Shown here one piece after another: positions 33,474 through 41,856 of a DNA stretch of 63,193 bases (position 1 is its first letter; each line of letters starts with the position of its first letter). The position numbers and the translations under genes were made by a program. Under the pieces are notes generated by a model. It was not told where the DNA came from. It was given only the letters and a program-made list of their open reading frames with translations, and searched no databases. The stretch comes from Streptomyces caelestis (lineage in GTDB: Bacteria; Actinomycetota; Actinomycetes; Streptomycetales; Streptomycetaceae): contig NZ_LGCN01000209.1 in NCBI RefSeq assembly GCF_001279005.1, forward strand, positions 1 through 63,193, in the 5' to 3' direction.

Positions 33474-33953
33474 ATGGCTAAGGAAAAAGGGCGCAAGCTG
33501 ATCGCGCAGAACAAGAAGGCGCGGCACGACTACCTCATCATCGACACCTACGAGGCGGGCCTGGTCCTCACCGGCACCGAGGTGAAGTCCCTGCGTCAGG
33601 GCCGGGCGTCGCTGGTGGACGGCTTCGTCCAGCTGGACGGCAACGAGGCGTGGCTGCACAACGTGCACGTGCCGGAGTACAGCCAGGGCACCTGGACCAA
33701 CCACAGCGCGCGGCGCAAGCGCAAGCTGCTGCTGCACCGCGAGGAGATCGACAAGCTGGAGTCCAAGTCCCAGGAGACGGGCCACACCATCGTGCCGCTC
33801 GCCCTGTACTTCAAGGACGGCCGCGCGAAGGTGGAGATCGCGCTGGCCAAGGGCAAGAAGGAGTACGACAAGCGGCAGACGCTCCGGGAGAAGCAGGACC
33901 GGCGCGAGACCGAGCGGGCGATCTCCGCGGTCCGCCGCAAGCAGCGCGCGTAG
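33474..33953 (+). CDS. smpB: SsrA-binding protein SmpB
   Basis: A 159-residue RNA-binding protein that delivers tmRNA to stalled ribosomes. [20 protein letters not shown] opens it. [14 protein letters not shown] and [13 protein letters not shown] are family hallmarks, and the basic C-terminal tail ([19 protein letters not shown]) enters the mRNA channel. I chose ATG 33474; the ATG at 33462 adds only MGGT and is less well placed for the GGCGG site. The ssrA gene begins 118 bp downstream, the usual functional pairing. Confidence 0.96.
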   Translation: MAKEKGRKLIAQNKKARHDYLIIDTYEAGLVLTGTEVKSLRQGRASLVDGFVQLDGNEAWLHNVHVPEYSQGTWTNHSARRKRKLLLHREEIDKLESKSQETGHTIVPLALYFKDGRAKVEIALAKGKKEYDKRQTLREKQDRRETERAISAVRRKQRA

Positions 33954-33980
33954 GCCCCCGCGGAGTGCCGGGGAATACGC

Positions 33981-34010
33981 TGGCACCGACCCGCGTTGGT
34001 CACGTACGAT
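33981..34010 (+). promoter_or_regulatory. Probable ssrA promoter
   Basis: TGGCAC (33981-33986) and TACGAT (34005-34010) are separated by 18 bp between smpB and ssrA. The -10 is good and the -35 moderate. Transcription would begin near 34017, giving a ~55-nt precursor leader before the mature tmRNA. Confidence 0.45.
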
Positions 34011-34071
34011 GGCGACAGCACCTCACAGCGGGTGCGAGCCCCCTCCTCGGAGGGACTTGAAAAAACAACAT

Positions 34072-34472
34072 GGGGATGATCGGTTTCGACAGCGGCTGTC
34101 GAAGCAGGGGAAGCGTGTCGAGGAAGCGGCCATGATCTCGTAAACCACAGGCCGAAAAAAATAATCGCCAATTCCAAGCGATCCATCTCCCAGGGCGAGC
34201 TCGCCCTCGCTGCCTGATCTTCAGGTAGCGAGCAGCGGCTCCCCTACTTAAGGGAGTGTCAGCCCGGGGGTGTTCCCGACCCGGATCCTGGCATCAGCTA
34301 GGGAACTAAACCTTGATCCCGGTCACGGGGTGAAGAGGGAAACCACACAGTGACTGGGCCCGTCGGAGACTTGTCGGCGTGATCTCCGGGGCCGAGAAAA
34401 GCACAGCCGACTGCACACGGAGAAGCCCTGGTTCCGCACCGTTGGACGCGGGTTCGATTCCCGCCATCTCCA
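34072..34472 (+). ncRNA. ssrA: Transfer-messenger RNA
   Basis: The 5' end GGGGATGATCGGTTTCGACA is the classic tmRNA start. GGGGATG (34072-34078) pairs with CATCTCC (34465-34471) to form the acceptor stem with one G-U pair, and A34472 is the discriminator. The T-arm GGTTCGATTCC lies at 34451-34461. The terminal CCA is not encoded and must be added. The tag reading frame is at 34167-34217. tmRNA with SmpB rescues ribosomes on broken mRNAs and marks the product for proteolysis. smpB is immediately upstream and a strong hairpin follows. Confidence 0.96.
34167..34217 (+). other. tmRNA tag peptide reading frame
   Basis: From the resume codon GCC at 34167 the frame reads ANSKRSISQGELALAA and ends at TGA 34215-34217. 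The LALAA end matches the degradation signal recognised by ClpXP and related proteases. The A-rich stretch just upstream (CCGAAAAAAATAATC) is typical of the resume-codon setting region. Confidence 0.9.
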
Positions 34473-34487
34473 CTCATCCCATGTGGG

Positions 34488-34522
34488 CGAAGGCCCCGTC
34501 GCTTCCGGCGACGGGGCCTTCG
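34488..34522 (+). terminator. Terminator hairpin after ssrA
   Basis: A perfect 15-bp stem (34488-34502 with 34508-34522) has a TTCCG loop, 15 bp beyond the mature tmRNA end. Since the LacI gene downstream is convergent and ends at 34584, it may serve both sides. Confidence 0.85.
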
Positions 34523-34583
34523 TCATGCGGTCCGGGAAGGCGGGGAGGGCCGGGGAAGGCGGGGCCGAGGCCGCACCCGGTCG

Positions 34584-35588
34584 TCACGCCCCGCGCGGCG
34601 CCGTGCTCGCCCGTTCCGTCAGCCGGGGCGGCAGCAGGGTGGCCCCCGGCACGGGGCCACCGGACAGCTTCCGTGCCAGCAGGTGCACCGCGCGGGTGCC
34701 CAGTTCCGCCGACGGCACGGCGACCGAGGTGACCGGGACACGGGCCGACGCGGCGACGGGGGACGGGCAGACGGCGGTCAGGGACAGATCGCCGGGGACG
34801 CTCAGCCCCAGCTGCCCGAAGGCGTCGATCAGCGGATCGAGCAGCGGTTCGTTGTGCACCACCACCCCCGTCAGCGCGGGCAGCTCGCGCACCAGCCGCT
34901 CGGCGAGCGCGCGGGCGGCCCCGCGGCCGGTCCCGCACGGATGCACGGCCGAGGCGATCCGGTGCCGGTCGGCCGCTGCCGTGAAGCCCTCCACCAGCCG
35001 CCGTGCGAACGCGGTCCGCCGCACGTACACCTCCGGCGGCGAGCCGACCAGCGCCACCGCCCGGTGCCCGAGCCGCGCCAGATGGTCCACGCACAGCTCG
35101 CCGGCCGCCCGGAAGTCCAGGTCGACGCAGGTCAGCCCGTCCGGCTCGGCGGGCACACCGATCAGTACGGACGGCAGGGCCCCCGAGCGCAACAGCGGCA
35201 GCCGGGGGTCCTGGAGCTGGACGTCCATCACGATCACCCCGTCCGCCAGCCGGGTGGCCGCGACACGCCCGATGTCCTCCTCGCCCTCGCCCTGGGTGAG
35301 CAGCAGCACGTCGTGGTCGTGGGCGCGGGCGGCGGTGACCACCGACACCGCGAACTGCGTCACCACCGGCACGTGGACGCCGGAGCGCATCGGGGCCGCC
35401 AGGGCCAGCACCTTCGACCTGCGGCCGACCACGCCCCGGCCGCCGTACGCGTGGTAGCCCAGTTCGCGGACGGCCGCCTGGACCCGGAGCCGGGTCGCGT
35501 CGGAGATCGGGCGCTTGCCGCTGAGCGCGTACGAGACGGTGCTGGGGGAGACCCCGGCGCGCCGGGCCACATCCGTGATCTTCACCAT
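34584..35588 (-). CDS. LacI family transcriptional repressor
   Basis: A 334-residue protein. The N-terminal helix-turn-helix and hinge are canonical: VKITDVARRAGVSPSTVSYA, LSGKRPISDATRLRV, RELGYHAYGGRG. A periplasmic-binding-protein-like effector domain fills the rest (ADGVIVMDVQLQDPRLPLL, VDLDFRAAGELCVDHLARLG, VVHNEPLLDPLIDAF). The ligand is probably a sugar but cannot be read. A 14-bp palindrome lies 45 bp before the start, so autoregulation is likely. No sugar operon is adjacent; the neighbours are an MFS efflux-type gene upstream on the same strand and ssrA downstream. Confidence 0.9.
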   Translation of the reverse strand: MVKITDVARRAGVSPSTVSYALSGKRPISDATRLRVQAAVRELGYHAYGGRGVVGRRSKVLALAAPMRSGVHVPVVTQFAVSVVTAARAHDHDVLLLTQGEGEEDIGRVAATRLADGVIVMDVQLQDPRLPLLRSGALPSVLIGVPAEPDGLTCVDLDFRAAGELCVDHLARLGHRAVALVGSPPEVYVRRTAFARRLVEGFTAAADRHRIASAVHPCGTGRGAARALAERLVRELPALTGVVVHNEPLLDPLIDAFGQLGLSVPGDLSLTAVCPSPVAASARVPVTSVAVPSAELGTRAVHLLARKLSGGPVPGATLLPPRLTERASTAPRGA

Positions 35589-35633
35589 CGGGGGTCCTCA
35601 TCTGCACGGTCCGTGGGGATGCGGAAAGCGGTT

Positions 35634-35647
35634 TCGAAGCGCTTCGA
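35634..35647. promoter_or_regulatory. LacI-type operator
   Basis: TCGAAGCGCTTCGA is a perfect 14-bp palindrome with the central CG pattern favoured by LacI-family repressors. It lies 45 bp upstream of the lacI-like start, inside its promoter region and 31 bp beyond the end of the MFS gene. Confidence 0.75.
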
Positions 35648-35678
35648 CGGGTGAAGGTATGTGCGCGACCCGTGACCG

Positions 35679-37001
35679 TCAATGGGTCGGGAGGGAATCG
35701 GTGAAGCGGTTCGACGACCCGAACGGGACGAGGGTGCAGAGGGACACGAGAAGGGCGGTCGCGGCCGCCGCCACCGGCACGCCGTACCCGGCCGTCGCCG
35801 AGACGTGCTCCACCGTCCAGCCGCCCGCCGCGCTGCCGCAGGCGATCCCGCCGAGCAGCCCGGTCACCGCGAGGGTCATGCCCTCGTTCAGCCGGTCCGC
35901 GGGCGTGCACCGCTGGACCAGGGTCATGGTGGTGACCATGGTGGGCGCGGTCGCCATCCCGGCGACCAGCAGCGCCCCCGCCAGCGGCGCCAGCGAGCCG
36001 GTGAGCCCGGCCGCGAGCAGCGGCAGGGTCATCAGCACGGCCATCGCGGCCAGGCACCACGGCAGCCGGGACCGCGCGGACCCCGCCGGCCGCACCGCCC
36101 CGTACAGCAGCCCCGCCGCACAGGAACCGGCCGCCTGGAGCGCGAGCACGGCGCCGGACGCCGCGCGGTGCCCCCGCTCGTCCGCGAACGCGAGGGTCAC
36201 CACCTCCAGCGAGCCGAACACCGCGCCCGTCGCGAGACAGACCACCAGCAGCGGCCGCATGCCGGGCGACCGCAGCGGCGACCGCGCGGCGGAGCGCCGG
36301 GCGGCCGGCGGCTCGGTCGACCGCTGGGCGGCGAACAGCAGGACGCCCGCCGGCAGCAGCACGGCGCCCACGAGCGTGCCCGCCTCCGGGAAGAACGTCC
36401 CGCACAGGAAGGCCGCGAGCACCGGGCCGAGCATGAAGCACAGTTCGTCCGCGGCCTGCTCGAAGGAGTTCGCGGTGTGCAGGGCCTCGGCGTCCCCCTT
36501 CAGCAGGTGCGCCCAGCGCGCCCGCGACATCCCGCCGGTGTTGGGGGTGGTGGCGGTGGCGGCGTAGGCGGCGAACAGGGTCCAGTCCGGGGCGCCGTAC
36601 CGCACGCAGAGCACCAGCGCGAGGGAGCCGAGCACGGCGAACGCCGTGGCCGGCAGGGCGACGCGGGCCTGCCCGTACCGGTCCACCAGGCGCGCGGTCC
36701 ACGGGGCGACCACCGCCGTCGCCGCCAGGCCCGTCGCGGTGACGGCGCCGGCCAGGGCGTACGAACCCCGCGTCCCGGCGATCATCACGACCGCGCTCAC
36801 GCTGAACATGCCCATCGGCAGCCGCGCGATGAGGTTGCCGGCCGTGAACGCGCGGGCCCCGGGCAGTGCGAGGAGACGGCGGTACGGGCCCTTCGGGCGG
36901 GGCTCGCTCCGTCCGCGCGGGCCGAAGTCGACGGCGACCAGGGTGTCGGCGGTGACCGTGAACAGGGGTGTGTCCCGGGAGGGGGAGGGCGATCGGGGCA
37001 T
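35679..37001 (-). CDS. MFS transporter, efflux type
   Basis: A 440-residue protein with about twelve spans. The cytoplasmic loop 2-3 motif (VDRYGQARVALPATA) is the MFS motif A position. FEQAADELCFMLGPVLAAFL in span 5 is typical of a Streptomyces subfamily of sugar or drug exporters. A ~40-residue cytoplasmic tail precedes the first span (FTAGNLIARLPMGMFSVSAVV). I chose ATG 37001 over an upstream frame start at 37064, which would cross the divergent promoter. The gene is divergent from a LysR regulator (84-bp gap), so LysR control is probable. Substrate unknown. Confidence 0.85.
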   Translation of the reverse strand: MPRSPSPSRDTPLFTVTADTLVAVDFGPRGRSEPRPKGPYRRLLALPGARAFTAGNLIARLPMGMFSVSAVVMIAGTRGSYALAGAVTATGLAATAVVAPWTARLVDRYGQARVALPATAFAVLGSLALVLCVRYGAPDWTLFAAYAATATTPNTGGMSRARWAHLLKGDAEALHTANSFEQAADELCFMLGPVLAAFLCGTFFPEAGTLVGAVLLPAGVLLFAAQRSTEPPAARRSAARSPLRSPGMRPLLVVCLATGAVFGSLEVVTLAFADERGHRAASGAVLALQAAGSCAAGLLYGAVRPAGSARSRLPWCLAAMAVLMTLPLLAAGLTGSLAPLAGALLVAGMATAPTMVTTMTLVQRCTPADRLNEGMTLAVTGLLGGIACGSAAGGWTVEHVSATAGYGVPVAAAATALLVSLCTLVPFGSSNRFTDSLPTH

Positions 37002-37084
37002 GACACCACCGTCGCCCGCGCCCACGTGCCCGGTCCAACACCTTCCCGGCGCCGATTGACGCACCTGTGTTGTAGGTTCGCGCC

Positions 37085-38053
37085 ATGTCCGCCCCCGTCC
37101 ACCTCGACCCCCGCCTGCTGCGCGCCTTCGTGACCGTCGCCGAGGAGCTGCACTTCACCCGGGCCGCCACCCGTCTCTACGTCGCCCAGCAGGCGCTCAG
37201 CAGGGACGTGCGGCGGCTGGAGCGGGAGCTGGGCAACGAGCTGTTCGTGCGGACCACCCGCCAGGTGACGCTCACCGCGGACGGCGAACGCCTGCTGCCG
37301 TACGCCCGCGCGGTGCTCCAGGCGCAGGACGACCTGCTCGCCGCCGCCGGGCAGGCCCGGCTCCTGCTGGTGGACCTCAACTCGCCGGGCCTCGACACCC
37401 CCCGCCGGGTACTGCGCCGCGCCCGCGAGCTCGCCCCCGGACACGAACTGATGGCCCGCTACGAGAGCGGGCTGACCGGGGCCGCGGGGGAGCTGCTCGC
37501 GGGGCGGCTCGACGCGTCGTTCGGACGGTTCGCGGGCCTCGCCCCCGCCCTGCGGGCCGGGCTCGACCAGCAGCCCGTGCGCCACGAGCCGATGGCGGTC
37601 GTCCTGCCCGAGGACCATCCGCTGGCCGCCCTGCCCGAGGTGCCGCTCGCCGCGCTCGCCGGCGAGACGGTCTACGCCGGGGCCGGCAATCCCCGTACGC
37701 CGGAGTGGACCGACCTCGCACGGTCGCTGTTCGAGGGCCGGGGGATCACGCTCGCACCGCCCGCGCCGCTGGCCGTCGGGGAGGAGGAGTTCCAGCGGAT
37801 CATGGCCAGGACGCGCCAGCCGGTCCTCACCGTGGTCGATTTTCCGCCACTGCCCTCGACGGTGCTGCGCCCTCTGGTGGATCCGGTTCCGCTGTCCCCC
37901 GTGTCCCTGGTGTGGCGGAAAGGACTGGTCCATCCCGCTCTGGACGCTCTTCGGCGGGCGGCGGCCGTCGTCGCCGCCGAGGAGGGCTGGTTGCGGCGGC
38001 CGCTCGAGGGGTGGTTGCCCGACCGGGATATTGTCGTGATGGCGGCCCGGTGA
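37085..38053 (+). CDS. LysR family transcriptional regulator
   Basis: A 322-residue regulator. The winged helix-turn-helix occupies residues ~8-67 (LRAFVTVAEELHFTRAATRL, AQQALSRDVRRLERELG, FVRTTRQVTLTADGERLL). The C-terminal two-lobe effector domain follows, with DASFGRFAGLAPALRAGLDQ and AVVLPEDHPLAALPEVPL. TAGGTT at 37073-37078 is placed for a start of transcription at the ATG. It is divergent from the MFS transporter, the common arrangement in which the LysR protein activates the neighbour in response to its substrate. Confidence 0.9.
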   Translation: MSAPVHLDPRLLRAFVTVAEELHFTRAATRLYVAQQALSRDVRRLERELGNELFVRTTRQVTLTADGERLLPYARAVLQAQDDLLAAAGQARLLLVDLNSPGLDTPRRVLRRARELAPGHELMARYESGLTGAAGELLAGRLDASFGRFAGLAPALRAGLDQQPVRHEPMAVVLPEDHPLAALPEVPLAALAGETVYAGAGNPRTPEWTDLARSLFEGRGITLAPPAPLAVGEEEFQRIMARTRQPVLTVVDFPPLPSTVLRPLVDPVPLSPVSLVWRKGLVHPALDALRRAAAVVAAEEGWLRRPLEGWLPDRDIVVMAAR

Positions 38054-38227
38054 TGTCTCACTACTGACACGAACGACTGTCCCGGGAACACAGGACCTTC
38101 ACGTGCGCTACATTCGGTGCCCGAGCACAGTGTGATAGACGGAGCGCTCGGAGCGGGTGGGGGCCTGCTCCACCGGCGAGTGCTCGGGTCGTACGCGCGC
38201 CGGAAATGTCCTCTTGGGGGGAAGTGC

Positions 38228-39655
38228 GTGCGCGTGGAAAAATGGCGAGAAGACGCCCAACCGGGACGACCCGAGGGCGTGTCGGCGTTCGGGAAGGACG
38301 CCGAGGACGAGGACCTGCGTGAGACGAGGGTCCTCCCCCTGAACGAGAAGCCCGCCGGACCCGGCACGGGCGCGCGCGGGGCCGGCTTCGGCCCCAGCTC
38401 CCTCGACGACCGCTGGGCCCGCCCCGGGGCCTTCCCCGGCGACGACAGGACCCAGGCGCTGCCCGACGCCGCCCACCGCGCGGAGCCCCCCGCCCGGCCC
38501 GAGCCGCGCGACGGCGGCACCCGCGGCCCCGCGGCGCCGGGCTCCCGGACGGCACCGTCCGGGAGCCCGGCGGACGGCCCCTGGGACACCGAGCGCACCA
38601 CCGCCCTGCGCATCCCCCGCCAGCCGGGCGGGGCCCTCGGCGCCCGGCCGGCGGGACCCTCCTCCCGGCCGGGCGGAGCACACCCCTCGGGAGCCCTCGG
38701 AGCGGCCGGTTCCCCGCCGGCCCACGGACACCCGTCGCCCGACTCCGGGACGGCCGTCCTCCCGCCGGTCTCCGGAGGCTCGCCGGCGGACCCCGGCGTC
38801 CCGACCGAGTTCCTGCGTCCCGTCTCGGACCCCGGCGCCCCGGCGACCTCCCGCATCCCCGTCCGTGACCCCTGGGAGGAGGAGGCCGACGGCTCCGCCG
38901 CGGCCACCCACGACCCGCACGAGGTGACGGTCCAGCTCGACTCGGTGCAGATCGGGGAAGGCCTCGAACTGCGCCGGGCGCCGGGCCGCCGGGCGGCCGG
39001 CGCACAGGACGCCGCCGGACCCGTGTTCGTCGACGAGTCCGGCCGCCGCATCCGGCTCTACCGCCGCATCGGCCTGGCCGTCGGCCTCGCCTGCGCCGGC
39101 TACGCCGTCGTCATGGTCGCCACGCTGCTGTCCGGCAACTCCGACGCCCCCTGGATGCCCGTCCCCGGCCAGGAGGACAAGCCCGCCGGCCAGGTCGAGA
39201 CGACACCGCGGCCCGAGGAGACCGGCGACACACCCGACGCCGGCACCGGCCCCGCCCCGGGCGACACACCGACCACCGGCGCCCCCACACTGCCCGCGCC
39301 CGACGCCACCGCGCCCGCGACGGGCGGCGGCGCCGGCACCGCGGACCGGCCGGACGCCGCCGACCCGGCGCCCACGGCGACCCGGCGGAACACCGTCGAA
39401 CCGGCCACCGGCGGTGCCGGCGACACCACCACCACGCCCCCGGACGACACCGTGAGCACGGCACCCGCCGACCCGCCGGCGTCGGAGGCCGCCCCCGACC
39501 CCGTGACGACCGCCCCCACCGGAGGTGAGGCCGGGGGCACCGACGACCTCGCCGGCGCCCCCGCCGACCAGCCGGTCGTCGTCGCCGACGGCTCCGCCGC
39601 TCAGCCGGAGCCGTCCACCGCCCCCGCCGCACCGTCCCCGGAGAACGTCCTCTGA
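38228..39655 (+). CDS. matA: Membrane protein MatA, companion of the MatB glycan synthase
   Basis: A 475-residue, low-complexity protein. Residues 1-~270 are charged, Pro/Gly-rich and presumably disordered. DPHEVTVQLDSVQIGEGLEL precedes one membrane span near 285-305 (IGLAVGLACAGYAVVMVATLL), and a ~170-residue Thr/Pro/Ala-rich outer tail follows. I start at GTG 38228 because a GGGGGG site lies six bases upstream. Its stop overlaps the next gene's ATG (TGATG), so the two are coupled. The position before the deacetylase/GT2 gene matches the mat locus reported in S. coelicolor/lividans, needed for poly-GlcNAc-like polymer and mycelial pellet formation. I rely on gene order for the name, since the protein has no diagnostic domain. 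Confidence 0.72.
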   Translation: MRVEKWREDAQPGRPEGVSAFGKDAEDEDLRETRVLPLNEKPAGPGTGARGAGFGPSSLDDRWARPGAFPGDDRTQALPDAAHRAEPPARPEPRDGGTRGPAAPGSRTAPSGSPADGPWDTERTTALRIPRQPGGALGARPAGPSSRPGGAHPSGALGAAGSPPAHGHPSPDSGTAVLPPVSGGSPADPGVPTEFLRPVSDPGAPATSRIPVRDPWEEEADGSAAATHDPHEVTVQLDSVQIGEGLELRRAPGRRAAGAQDAAGPVFVDESGRRIRLYRRIGLAVGLACAGYAVVMVATLLSGNSDAPWMPVPGQEDKPAGQVETTPRPEETGDTPDAGTGPAPGDTPTTGAPTLPAPDATAPATGGGAGTADRPDAADPAPTATRRNTVEPATGGAGDTTTTPPDDTVSTAPADPPASEAAPDPVTTAPTGGEAGGTDDLAGAPADQPVVVADGSAAQPEPSTAPAAPSPENVL

Positions 39656-41856
39656 TGGCATCCCGCTCCCCCCGCCGCAGGGCCGCCCACCGGTCCCGCG
39701 GCGGCTCCCCGCGCCGCCGCGTGCCCTTGCGCCTGCTGCTCCCCGTGCTCGTCCTCGTCGCCCTGGCGGCCATGCTCATGCTGCGCGGCTACGTGCACAG
39801 CGAGATCCTCGCCGACCACCGCATCCAGAAACCCGCCCCCACCACGCAGGTGCCCAAGGAGATCCTGGAGGGCGGCCCGGTCATCGACGCCCGCGCCGGA
39901 CAGACCCAGAGCCTGAGCGTGCCCGACCGCCGCCTCGTCCTCACCTTCGACGACGGCCCGGACCCGACCTGGACGCCGAAGGTGCTCGACGTGCTCAAGA
40001 AGCACGACGCGCACGCGGTCTTCTTCGTCACCGGCACCATGGCCTCCCGCTACCCGGACCTCGTCCAGCGCATGGTCGACGAGGGCCACGAGATCGGCCT
40101 GCACACCTTCAACCACCCCGACCTCGCCCTCCAGTCCCCCAAGCGCATCGACTGGGAGCTGTCGCAGAACCAGCTGGCGATCACCGGCGCGGCCGGCATC
40201 CGCACCTCGCTCTTCCGCCCGCCGTACTCCTCCTACGCCGAGGCCATGGACAACGAGACCTGGCCGGTCGCCCAGTACATCGGCGGCCGCGGCTACCTCA
40301 CCGTCGTCAACAACACCGACAGCGAGGACTGGAAGCGGCCCGGCGTCGACGAGATCATCCGCCGCGCCACGCCCGAGGGCGGCAAGGGCGCCATCGTCCT
40401 GATGCACGACTCCGGCGGCGACCGCAGCCAGACCGTCGAGGCGCTCGACAGGTTCCTGCCCGGTCTCAAGGACAAGGGCTACGAGTTCGACAACCTCACC
40501 GAGGCCCTGGACGCGCCCAGCGCGCACAGCCCGGTCACCGGCGCCGAACTCTGGAAGGGCAAGGCGTGGATCTTCCTGGTCCAGGCCTCCGAGAACATCA
40601 CCGGCGTCCTGGTGGTCGGCCTCGCGATCATCGGCACCCTGGTCATCGCCCGCTTCGTGCTGATGCTGCTCCTCTCCGGTGTCCACGCCCGCCGCGTCCG
40701 CCGCAGGAACTTCCGCTGGGGCCCGCCGGTCACCGAACCGGTGACGGTGCTGGTGCCGGCGTACAACGAGGCCAAGTGCATCGAGAACACCGTCAACTCC
40801 CTGATGGCGAGTGAGCACCCGATCGAGGTCCTCGTCATCGACGACGGTTCCACCGACGGCACCGCCCGCATCGTCGAGGCGATGGGCCTGCCCAACGTCC
40901 GGGTGATCCGCCAGCTCAACGCGGGCAAGCCGGCCGCGCTCAACCGGGGCCTGGCCAACGCCCGGTACGACATCGTCGTGATGATGGACGGCGACACCGT
41001 CTTCGAGCCGTCCACCGTCCGCGAACTCGTCCAGCCCTTCGGCGACCCCCGGGTCGGCGCGGTGGCGGGCAACGCCAAGGTCGGCAACAAGGACAGCCTC
41101 ATCGGCGCCTGGCAGCACATCGAGTACGTGATGGGCTTCAACCTGGACCGCCGGATGTACGACATCCTCGGCTGCATGCCGACCATCCCCGGCGCGGTCG
41201 GCGCCTTCCGCCGCTCCGCCCTGGAGCCCATCGGCGGCATGAGCGACGACACCCTCGCCGAGGACACCGACGTCACCATGGCGCTGCACCGCGCCGGCTG
41301 GCGCGTGGTCTACGCCGAGAACGCCCGCGCCTGGACCGAGGCCCCGGAGTCCGTCCAGCAGCTGTGGTCGCAGCGCTACCGCTGGTCGTACGGCACCATG
41401 CAGGCCATCTGGAAGCACCGCCGCGCGGTGATCGACAAGGGCCCCTCCGGCCGCTTCGGCCGCATCGGCCTGCCCTTCGTCTCCCTGTTCATGATCGTGG
41501 CCCCGCTGCTGGCCCCGCTGATCGACGTCTTCCTGCTCTACGGCATCGTCTTCGGCCCGACCCAGAAGACGATCACGGCGTGGCTGGGCGTCCTCGCCAT
41601 CCAGGCGGTCTGCGCGGCCTTCGCCTTCCGCCTCGACCGTGAACGCATGACCCACCTGATCTCGCTGCCGCTGCAGCAGATCCTCTACCGCCAGCTCATG
41701 TACGTCGTGCTGCTCCAGTCCTGGATCACCGCGCTCACCGGCGGCCGCCTGCGCTGGCAGAAGCTGCGGCGCACCGGCGTGGTCGAGGCGCCCGTCGCCG
41801 GAACGGTGCCGGGCCAGCGCGCCCCGCACAGCGATGATCGGAGGCCCGTGGCATGA
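39655..41856 (+). CDS. matB: Bifunctional polysaccharide deacetylase/GT2 glycan synthase MatB
   Basis: A 733-residue membrane protein. After an N-terminal anchor (LLLPVLVLVALAAMLML), a NodB deacetylase domain at ~95-285 shows LTFDDGPDPTWTPKVL, HTFNHPD, RPPYSSY and LMHDSGGDRSQTVEAL, with the Asp and His metal ligands intact. A span near 310-335 leads to a GT2 synthase domain (~360-600) with VPAYNEAKCIENTV, VIDDGSTDGTA, MMDGDT, EDTDVTM and QRYRW, the processive-synthase motifs. C-terminal spans follow. The protein thus joins PgaB-like and PgaC-like activities, to make and partly deacetylate a beta-1,6-GlcNAc-type polymer. It is coupled to matA and to the acyltransferase gene (ATGA overlap). Confidence 0.9.
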   Translation: MASRSPRRRAAHRSRGGSPRRRVPLRLLLPVLVLVALAAMLMLRGYVHSEILADHRIQKPAPTTQVPKEILEGGPVIDARAGQTQSLSVPDRRLVLTFDDGPDPTWTPKVLDVLKKHDAHAVFFVTGTMASRYPDLVQRMVDEGHEIGLHTFNHPDLALQSPKRIDWELSQNQLAITGAAGIRTSLFRPPYSSYAEAMDNETWPVAQYIGGRGYLTVVNNTDSEDWKRPGVDEIIRRATPEGGKGAIVLMHDSGGDRSQTVEALDRFLPGLKDKGYEFDNLTEALDAPSAHSPVTGAELWKGKAWIFLVQASENITGVLVVGLAIIGTLVIARFVLMLLLSGVHARRVRRRNFRWGPPVTEPVTVLVPAYNEAKCIENTVNSLMASEHPIEVLVIDDGSTDGTARIVEAMGLPNVRVIRQLNAGKPAALNRGLANARYDIVVMMDGDTVFEPSTVRELVQPFGDPRVGAVAGNAKVGNKDSLIGAWQHIEYVMGFNLDRRMYDILGCMPTIPGAVGAFRRSALEPIGGMSDDTLAEDTDVTMALHRAGWRVVYAENARAWTEAPESVQQLWSQRYRWSYGTMQAIWKHRRAVIDKGPSGRFGRIGLPFVSLFMIVAPLLAPLIDVFLLYGIVFGPTQKTITAWLGVLAIQAVCAAFAFRLDRERMTHLISLPLQQILYRQLMYVVLLQSWITALTGGRLRWQKLRRTGVVEAPVAGTVPGQRAPHSDDRRPVA

